Positions 58,045 to 64,000 of a stretch of DNA of 64,000 bases are shown here, in pieces. The stretch spans positions 67,345 through 131,344 of the forward strand of contig NZ_MDKB01000001.1 in NCBI RefSeq assembly GCF_001715295.1. Direction: 5' to 3'. This stretch comes from Streptomyces griseus. Lineage in GTDB: Bacteria; Actinomycetota; Actinomycetes; Streptomycetales; Streptomycetaceae. Positions within the stretch are counted from its first letter, which is position 1. Each line of letters begins with the position of its first letter. The notes under the pieces were generated by a model. It did no database searches. It had not been told where the DNA came from and saw only the letters and a program-made list of their open reading frames with translations. The translations under genes were made by a program, and so were the position numbers.

Positions 58045-60996
58045 ATGGAGCCGACCCGGGAGCAGAGTCCGCCTCACGCGTACCCCGACCACTGGGAGGC
58101 GGACGTGGTGCTCCGCGACGGTGGTACGGCGCGCATCAGGCCCATCACCACGGACGACGCCGACCGGCTGGTCAGCTTCTACGAGCAGGTCTCCGCCGAG
58201 TCGAAGTACTACCGCTTCTTCGCCCCGTACCCGCGTCTGTCCGCCAAGGACGTGCACCGCTTCACCCATCACGACTACGTCGACCGGGTCGGTCTGGCCG
58301 TCACGATCGGCGGCGAGTTCATCGCCACCGTCCGCTACGACCGGATCGACGCCCAGGGCAGGCCCGCGTCGGCCCCGGCCGACGAGGCCGAGGTCGCCTT
58401 CCTCGTCCAGGACGCCCACCAGGGCCGCGGCGTGGCCTCGGCGCTCCTCGAACACATCGCGGCCGTCGCCCGGGAGCGGGGCATCCGCCGCTTCGCCGCC
58501 GAGGTCCTGCCCGCCAACAACAAGATGATCAAGGTCTTCCGCGACGCCGGGTACACGCAGCAGCGCAGTTTCGAGGACGGGTCCGTCCACCTCACCCTCG
58601 ACCTGGAACCGACCGCCGAGTCCCTCGCCGTGCAGCGCGGCCGTGAGCAGCGGGCCGAGGCGCGCTCCGTGCAGCGCCTCCTGGCCCCCGGTTCGGTCGC
58701 CGTCATCGGTGCCGGCCGGGCGCCCGGCGGGGTCGGCCGCACGGTACTGCGCAACCTGCTGGGTTCGGGTTTCACCGGACGCGCGTACGCGGTGAACCGG
58801 TCCTTCGCCGCCGGCCAGGACACGATCGACGGCGTGCCCGCGCACCGTTCCGTGGGAGAGATCGGGGAGCGGGTCGACCTCGCGGTCGTCGCGGTCCCCG
58901 CCGACCGGGTCCCCGAGGCGGTCGCCGACTGCGGGGAACACGGCGTCCAGGGACTGGTCGTGCTCTCCGCCGGATACGCCGAGAGCGGCGCCGAAGGCCG
59001 GGAGCGGCAGCGCGAACTCGTCCGGCAGGCCCGCTCGTACGGCATGCGGATCATCGGCCCCAACGCCTTCGGCGTCATCAACACCGCCGAGACCGTCCGG
59101 CTGAACGCCTCCCTCGCCCCCGAGTCGCCCGCGGCCGGACGCATCGGGCTCTTCACCCAGTCCGGCGCCATCGGCATCGCGGTGCTCTCCGGCCTCCACC
59201 GGCGCGGCGCGGGCCTGTCGACGTTCATCTCCGCGGGCAACCGCGCCGACGTCTCCGGCAACGACTTCCTGCAGTACTGGTTCGAGGACCAGGACACCGA
59301 CGTGGCCCTGCTCTACCTCGAATCGCTCGGCAACCCGCGTAAGTTCACCCGGCTCGCCCGCCGCACGGCGGCGGTGAAACCCGTGGTCGTGGTGAAGGGC
59401 GCCCGGCACAGCGGCTCGGCCCCTCCCGGCCACGCCGTCCCGGTCAGCCGGATCCCCGACGCGACGGTCTCCGCGCTGATGCGGCAGGCGGGCGTGATCC
59501 GCGTCGACACCGTGACCGAGATGGTCGACGCCGGCCTGCTCCTCGCCGGCCAGCCCCTGCCCGCCGGCCCCAGGGTGGCGATTCTCGGCAACTCCGAGTC
59601 GCTCGGCCTCCTGACCTACGACGCCTGCCTGGCCGAGGGGCTGCGCCCGCGTCCGCCGCGCGACCTCACCACGGCGGCGGGTCCGCAGGACTTCCGCGAC
59701 GCGCTGGCGGAAGCGCTCGCCGACCGGACCTGCGACGCCGTCGTCGTCACCGCCATTCCGTGGGTGGGGGAGGACGGCGAGGCGGAGACCGGGGACGGGG
59801 AGGTGCTCGCCGCGGCTCTGCGCGAGGCGGCGGCCACGGGCCCGGCCAAGCCGGTGGCGGTGGTGCACGTGGAGATGGGCGGCCTGGCCCAGGCCCTGGC
59901 CGCCGCCACGAGCACGGCCACCCCGCCCACCCCGTCCCCGTCCGGACAGGAGCCCCGCGAAGAGCACCCCGCGGACGCCGCAGGAGCCGGCGTACGCGGG
60001 GACGCACCCACCCCCGACGGTCCTCCCGCGGCTCCACCGGCGGGGAGCGCGCTGCCCGTGCGCGAGACCCCGCCCCCGGCCCCACGAGCTCCCGGCACCC
60101 GCCTCCCGGGAGCCCGTACCGGGCGGATCCCCGCCTACCCCGCCGCCGAACGAGCGGTGCGCGCGCTCGCCGAGGCCGTGAAGTACGCGCAGTGGAGGCG
60201 TCAGGCGGCCGTGCCCGGCAAGGTGCCCGAGTTCCTCGACGAGACCATCGACGAGCAGGGAGCCGCAGCACTGATCGAGGGTCTCCTCGGCAAGGACCCC
60301 GACCCCCGCGGCCGCCCGCTCACCCCGGACGAGACCGGCGAACTGCTCGGGCTGTACGGCATCGGCGTGCGGCCGGCCCTCCCGGCTCCCGATCCGGAGA
60401 CCGCCGTCGCCGCCGCCGCGCGCATCGGCTACCCGGTGGCGCTCAAGACCACGGCGCCGCACCTCCGCCACCGGGCGGACCTCGGTGGAGTCCGGCTCGA
60501 CCTCGCGAGTGAGAGCGCCCTGCGCCGTGCCTACGACGAACTGACCGAACTCCTCGGCACACCCGCCGAGCTCCGGCCCGTCGTCCAGGCCATGGCGCCG
60601 CGCGGGGTCGACACCGTCGTACGGGCGTCGATCGACGCGGCAGCCGGGGCGGTCCTCTCCTTCGGACTGGCCGGCGCGCCCTCCGAACTTCTCGGCGACA
60701 CCGCCCACCGCCTCGTCCCCGCCACCGACCGTGACGCCGCCGACCTGGTGCGTTCCATCCGGGCGGCGCCGGTGCTGTTCGGCTGGCGCGGGGCCGCACC
60801 GGCGGACACCGCGGCCCTCGAAGAGCTCCTGCTGCGGCTCTCCCGGCTGGTCGACGACCATCCGGAGGTCGTGTCGGTCGCCCTGGAGCCCGTCGTGGTC
60901 GCCACACAGGGCCTGACCGTCCTCGGCGCGAGCGTCCGGCTCGCCCCGCCCCCGGCCCGTACCGACCTCGGCCCCCGCCGGCTCCCGAGCTACTGA
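58045..60996 (+). CDS. GNAT acetyltransferase fused to acyl-CoA synthetase (NDP-forming)-like domains
   Basis: 983 residues. An N-terminal GNAT domain (about 20-200; VAFLVQDAHQGRGVASALLE binds acetyl-CoA) is followed by a CoA-binding domain (SVAVIGAGRAPGGVGRTVLR), a flavodoxin-like ligase domain (LFTQSGAIGIAVLSGL) and a C-terminal ATP-grasp domain (GYPVALKTTAPHLRHRADLG). It is the reverse architecture of Escherichia coli Pat. Streptomycete members acetylate proteins and have a non-functional synthetase half; here the expected SHTG phospho-histidine motif reads GHAVP. A Pro/Ala-rich linker of about 80 residues splits the ligase domain. ATG 58045 fits; TTG 58039 is an alternative. Confidence 0.9.
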   Translation: MEPTREQSPPHAYPDHWEADVVLRDGGTARIRPITTDDADRLVSFYEQVSAESKYYRFFAPYPRLSAKDVHRFTHHDYVDRVGLAVTIGGEFIATVRYDRIDAQGRPASAPADEAEVAFLVQDAHQGRGVASALLEHIAAVARERGIRRFAAEVLPANNKMIKVFRDAGYTQQRSFEDGSVHLTLDLEPTAESLAVQRGREQRAEARSVQRLLAPGSVAVIGAGRAPGGVGRTVLRNLLGSGFTGRAYAVNRSFAAGQDTIDGVPAHRSVGEIGERVDLAVVAVPADRVPEAVADCGEHGVQGLVVLSAGYAESGAEGRERQRELVRQARSYGMRIIGPNAFGVINTAETVRLNASLAPESPAAGRIGLFTQSGAIGIAVLSGLHRRGAGLSTFISAGNRADVSGNDFLQYWFEDQDTDVALLYLESLGNPRKFTRLARRTAAVKPVVVVKGARHSGSAPPGHAVPVSRIPDATVSALMRQAGVIRVDTVTEMVDAGLLLAGQPLPAGPRVAILGNSESLGLLTYDACLAEGLRPRPPRDLTTAAGPQDFRDALAEALADRTCDAVVVTAIPWVGEDGEAETGDGEVLAAALREAAATGPAKPVAVVHVEMGGLAQALAAATSTATPPTPSPSGQEPREEHPADAAGAGVRGDAPTPDGPPAAPPAGSALPVRETPPPAPRAPGTRLPGARTGRIPAYPAAERAVRALAEAVKYAQWRRQAAVPGKVPEFLDETIDEQGAAALIEGLLGKDPDPRGRPLTPDETGELLGLYGIGVRPALPAPDPETAVAAAARIGYPVALKTTAPHLRHRADLGGVRLDLASESALRRAYDELTELLGTPAELRPVVQAMAPRGVDTVVRASIDAAAGAVLSFGLAGAPSELLGDTAHRLVPATDRDAADLVRSIRAAPVLFGWRGAAPADTAALEELLLRLSRLVDDHPEVVSVALEPVVVATQGLTVLGASVRLAPPPARTDLGPRRLPSY

Positions 60997-61289
60997 CCGG
61001 CGCTCCGAGCTCCCGGCGACGGCTTCCCGAGCGCCCCGCGCACGACTCCGGGGCCGGTCCCGCGATCCCGCGCGGGCGCACGACGACAGCTCGGCCACCT
61101 CGCCGCCGTGCCGGCACGTCCGCATACGTCCGGTACGCGGACGCTCCTCCGCCTTGCCGTACACCGCCTCCGACGCCGTGCGCCGATCCACCGGGGCGTA
61201 CGGGACAGCTCCGAGGGACCCGCGCACGCCCCGTGCCGACCCCTGCAGGGCGTCCCCGGCATTCACCCACCGCCCGTAGGATGGTCCTC
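60997..61289. other. intergenic region ahead of the DUF5998 gene
   Basis: 293 bp. No gene is supported. The only visible regulatory element is the TAGGAT hexamer at 61277-61282. Confidence 0.4.
61277..61282 (+). promoter_or_regulatory. -10-like TAGGAT of a probable leaderless gene
   Basis: TAGGAT ends 7 nt before ATG 61290; no ribosome binding site is present. Confidence 0.45.
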
Positions 61290-61886
61290 ATGGCAAAGAC
61301 CGGTACGACGACCCAGGGGCTGCGCGCGGCGATCGAGCGCAGCGGCTACTACCCGGCCCTCGTGGCCGAGGCGGTGGAGGCCGCTGTCGGCGGGGAGCCG
61401 GTCGCTTCGTACCTGGTGCACCAGGAGACCACCTTCGACTCCAACGAGGTGCGCCGTCATGTCACCGTCCTCGTGCTGACGGAGACCCGTTTCATCGTCA
61501 GCCACACCGACGAGCAGGCCGCCGACACCAGTTCCCCGACGCCGTACGCCACGACGTCCACCGAGTCGGTCAAGCTCGACCGGATCTCGTCCGTCGTGGT
61601 CAGCCGCGTGGTCGCCAACCCGGAGAAGTACGTGGCCGGCACCCTGCCCCGCGAGGTCGTCCTGACCATCGGCTGGGGGGCCGTGTCCCGGATCGATCTG
61701 GAACCCGCCGCCTGCGGGGACCCCAACTGCGAGGCCGACCACGGCTACACCGGCAGTTCCACCGCCGACGACCTGAGCCTGCGCGTCAGCGAGGCCGGTG
61801 ACGGCCCCGACGCGGTGCGCCAGACCCTCGTCTTCGCGCAGTCCCTCTCCGAGGCCACGGCCGCGACCGCGGCGACCGGCCGCTGA
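61290..61886 (+). CDS. DUF5998 family protein
   Basis: 198 residues of an actinobacterial conserved family of unknown function. Blocks such as LRAAIERSGYYPALVAEAVE, SYLVHQETTFDSNEVRRHVT and LTIGWGAVSRIDLEPAAC are typical. ACGDPNCEADHGY has two cysteines and a histidine that might bind metal. The stop overlaps the next start (TGATG), so the two genes are translationally coupled, hinting at a joint role with the phosphodiesterase. Confidence 0.85.
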   Translation: MAKTGTTTQGLRAAIERSGYYPALVAEAVEAAVGGEPVASYLVHQETTFDSNEVRRHVTVLVLTETRFIVSHTDEQAADTSSPTPYATTSTESVKLDRISSVVVSRVVANPEKYVAGTLPREVVLTIGWGAVSRIDLEPAACGDPNCEADHGYTGSSTADDLSLRVSEAGDGPDAVRQTLVFAQSLSEATAATAATGR

Positions 61887-63073
61887 TGGCCCAGCAGGCC
61901 TGGCAGGACCCCGTGCTGCTCGCTCCCGGGAGCGCCCCCGTGCCGGAGTACGGCAGCGGCTCCCTCGCGGACCTGCTGCCGACGCTCGCCGCCGGCCAGG
62001 GGGTACCCGGTCTCGAGGCGAGGATTGCGGAACTGACCCCCGCCGACCGCAACTGCGTCTTCCTGATCGACGGGCTCGGCTGGGAGCAGATCAAGGCACA
62101 CCCCGACGAGGCGCCGTTCCTGCACTCCCTGCTCCCGACCTCGCGCGGCGGCACCGGCCGGCCGGTCACGGCGGGCTTCCCGTCCACGACGGCCACCTCG
62201 CTCGCCTCGGTCGGCACGGGTCTGCCCCCGGGTGAGCACGGTCTTCCCGGCTACACCGTCCGCAACCCGGAGACGGGCGAGCTGATGAACCAGCTCCGCT
62301 GGAAGCCGTGGACCGCGCCCAAGGTCTGGCAGCCGCACCCCACCGTCTTCCGGCTCGCCGACGCGGCGGGCGTGCGCACGGCTCAGGTCTCCGCCCCGTC
62401 CTTCGAGCAGACCCCGCTCACCAAGGTCGCGCTCAGCGGCGGCTCGTTCGTCGGCCGGCTCTCCGGCGAGGAGCGGATGGACGTCGCGGCCGAGCGGCTC
62501 GGCGCGGGCGACAGGTCCCTCGTCTACACGTACTACAGCGAGGTCGACGGCAAGGGCCACCGCTTCGGCATCGACTCCGACGCCTGGCGGGGCCAGTTGA
62601 TGTACGTCGACGGGCTCGCCCAGCGCCTCGCCGAACAGCTCCCGCCCCGTTCGGCGCTCTACATCACCGCCGACCACGGCATGATCGACATCCCGTTCGA
62701 CGAGCAGTCACGGATCGACTTCGACGAGGACTGGGAGCTGCGGGCCGGCGTCGCCCTGCTCGGCGGGGAAGGCCGCGCCCGGCACGTCTACGCGGTCCCC
62801 GGGGCCGAGGCCGATGTACTGACGGTCTGGCGAGAGGTGCTCGGCGAGCAGTTCTGGGTGGCGAGCCGGGACGAGGCCGTCGCGGCGGGCTGGTTCGGTC
62901 CGCGCGTGGACGAGCGGGTGTACGGCAGGATCGGCGACGTCGTCGCGGCCGCTCACGACGACGTGGTGATCACCGCCTCGGTGCACGAGCCCCACGAGTC
63001 GGCCATGGCAGGCATGCACGGCTCGCTGACAGCCGTGGAACAACTGGTTCCGCTCCTCGAAGTACGCTCGTAG
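61886..63073 (+). CDS. nucleotide pyrophosphatase/phosphodiesterase (alkaline phosphatase superfamily)
   Basis: 395 residues. Metal and nucleophile positions of the type I phosphodiesterase family are present: D in FLIDGLGW, the Thr nucleophile in GFPSTTATSLAS, D and H in DGKGHRFG, D and H in TADHGMIDIP and a late His in GMHGS. It should hydrolyse phosphodiester or pyrophosphate bonds in nucleotides or similar molecules. There is no signal peptide, so it is cytoplasmic. It is coupled to the DUF5998 gene by a one-base overlap. Confidence 0.9.
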   Translation: MAQQAWQDPVLLAPGSAPVPEYGSGSLADLLPTLAAGQGVPGLEARIAELTPADRNCVFLIDGLGWEQIKAHPDEAPFLHSLLPTSRGGTGRPVTAGFPSTTATSLASVGTGLPPGEHGLPGYTVRNPETGELMNQLRWKPWTAPKVWQPHPTVFRLADAAGVRTAQVSAPSFEQTPLTKVALSGGSFVGRLSGEERMDVAAERLGAGDRSLVYTYYSEVDGKGHRFGIDSDAWRGQLMYVDGLAQRLAEQLPPRSALYITADHGMIDIPFDEQSRIDFDEDWELRAGVALLGGEGRARHVYAVPGAEADVLTVWREVLGEQFWVASRDEAVAAGWFGPRVDERVYGRIGDVVAAAHDDVVITASVHEPHESAMAGMHGSLTAVEQLVPLLEVRS

Positions 63074-63155
63074 CCCACCTTCCCGCAGGCGGCGGCCCGC
63101 TCGGACCCTCTCCTCGCAACGCCCCCGCATCCCACCGAAAGGCGCCCGACTTCTC

Positions 63156-63806
63156 ATGCCCGAGCTTGTGTTCTTCTCCGGAACGATGGACTGCGGAAAG
63201 AGCACGCTGGCGCTCCAGATCGGGCACAACCGGTCGGCGCGAGGGCTCCAGGGAGTGATCTTCACGCGTGACGACCGGGCCGGTGAGGGCAAGTTGTCCT
63301 CGCGGCTGGGGCTGGTGACGGAGGCCGTCGAGGCGGACGAGGGCATGGACCTGTACGCCTACCTGGTCGCTCAGCTGACCAAGGGCGGCAGGGTCGACTA
63401 CGTGATCGTCGACGAGGCGCAGTTCATGGCCCCGGCTCAGATCGATCAGCTGGCCCGTGTCGTGGACGACTTGGAGATGGACGTCTTCGCTTTCGGCATC
63501 ACGACGGACTTCCGCACGCGGTTGTTCCCCGGTTCGCAGCGACTGATCGAGCTCGCCGACCGGATCGAGCAGCTCCAGGTCGAGGCGCTCTGCTGGTGCG
63601 GTTCCCGCGCCACGCACAACGCGCGAACCGTGGACGGCGAGATGGTCGTCGAGGGGGCACAGGTGGTGGTCGGTGACGTGAACCGGCCGATGGGTGAGGT
63701 CGGGTACGAGGTTCTCTGCCGCCGCCATCACAGGCGTCGTATGACCGCCGCCTCCGCTCGCGTGGGCGCTCTGTCCCCGGATGTCCTGCCCGTCTCCTCC
63801 GCCTGA
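63156..63806 (+). CDS. tdk: thymidine kinase
   Basis: 216 residues. The P-loop is SGTMDCGKST at the N-terminus, the DEAQF motif is in VIVDEAQFM, and the zinc site is made by CWCG and CRRHH. TTDFRTRLFPGSQRLIELAD is a family block. The enzyme phosphorylates thymidine in the salvage pathway, complementing the ribonucleotide reductase pair at the other end of the window. A GAAAGG site lies upstream. The C-terminal 20 residues are not conserved. Confidence 0.95.
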   Translation: MPELVFFSGTMDCGKSTLALQIGHNRSARGLQGVIFTRDDRAGEGKLSSRLGLVTEAVEADEGMDLYAYLVAQLTKGGRVDYVIVDEAQFMAPAQIDQLARVVDDLEMDVFAFGITTDFRTRLFPGSQRLIELADRIEQLQVEALCWCGSRATHNARTVDGEMVVEGAQVVVGDVNRPMGEVGYEVLCRRHHRRRMTAASARVGALSPDVLPVSSA

Positions 63807-63862
63807 CGCCCGGGCCCACGCAAAGTCGCACCACGGGGTGGAGTTCCGCTTCGGTGCGTGAA

Positions 63863-63883
63863 CCCCACCAGGGTGCGGTGGGG
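63863..63883 (+). terminator. possible tdk terminator
   Basis: ccccacc and ggtgggg form a 7-bp stem with a 7-nt loop, 56 bp after tdk. No gene is visible from there to the end of the window. Confidence 0.35.
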
Positions 63884-64000
63884 GAGCTGATCCCGGTGTG
63901 GGAACGGCGACGCCGAGGCCCTTCGGCCCACCGATCCGCTCAGGACCCACGACAGCGAGCCCGTCCCGCGTGACCGCAACGCGAAGGCCCCTCGAATCCC

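Noticed and set aside
57910-61266. An 1118-codon minus-strand frame over the GNAT-synthetase gene
   Set aside because: Composition is that of a shadow frame, no ribosome binding site fits, and the plus-strand protein is clearly homologous to a known family.

Overview
The window is high-GC actinobacterial DNA and almost certainly comes from a Streptomyces chromosome core. Diagnostic genes are the principal sigma factor HrdB with its Lys/Ala-rich N-terminal tract, the sporulation regulator WhiH directly upstream of it, an actinobacterial LexA with a matching SOS box, the nrdR-nrdJ pair, a conservon (cvnABCD) operon, and a class of c-di-AMP riboswitch typical of streptomycete cell-wall hydrolase genes. 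No rRNA, tRNA or CRISPR array was seen. Most intergenic regions contain strong GC-rich hairpins, and several genes appear to be leaderless.

Layout. 1-8.4 kb: the 3' end of a siderophore (NIS) synthetase, a DinG/XPD-like helicase, lexA facing nrdR-nrdJ across an intergenic region with a LexA box and two NrdR boxes. 8.6-19.2 kb: TerD-like protein, YdbC-like protein, a histidine phosphatase, an ADP-ribosylglycohydrolase-like protein, a polytopic membrane protein, RNase HII, two conserved hypothetical proteins and a RecQ helicase carrying a phosphoribosyltransferase-like tail. 19.7-26.3 kb: a seven-gene operon made of a conservon (sensor-like ATPase, double Roadblock protein, DUF742 protein, small GTPase), two cytochromes P450 (the first lacks the EXXR motif) and an enoyl-CoA hydratase, ending in a strong terminator. 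26.3-28.2 kb: an IS200/IS605-type element with intact TnpA and TnpB lodged just behind that terminator. 28.6-35.7 kb: a membrane protein, a DUF4192 gene preceded by a perfect palindrome made of two DnaA-box-like sequences, a Nudix/NrtR-like regulator, a degenerate minisatellite and an ABC half-transporter with altered catalytic motifs.

35.8-42.5 kb: whiH, hrdB, a secreted trypsin-like protease, a small zinc-ribbon protein and parE. 42.8-49.2 kb: a CitA/CitB-type two-component system, a citrate synthase with an N-terminal DNA-binding domain, a divergent second citrate synthase and a CobW-type GTPase; an AT-rich palindrome lies between the two citrate synthases. 49.3-54.8 kb: parC and two adjacent M16 peptidase-family genes. 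55.3-64 kb: a c-di-AMP riboswitch and its M23 endopeptidase, a 132-bp tandem duplication, a GntR regulator, ptsH, a GNAT/acyl-CoA-synthetase fusion, a DUF5998 protein, a phosphodiesterase and thymidine kinase.

Functionally the window joins DNA maintenance (lexA, dinG-like, recQ, rnhB, parE/parC), dNTP supply (nrdRJ, tdk), global transcription and development (hrdB, whiH) and central carbon control (two citrate synthases, CitAB-like system, HPr). The accessory part, and the best place to look for new biology, is 19.7-35.7 kb: the conservon-P450 operon (with a TTA codon in cvnC that predicts bldA dependence), the TnpB element, the DnaA-box palindrome and the repeat tract. The HTH-citrate synthase with its palindrome is a second strong lead.
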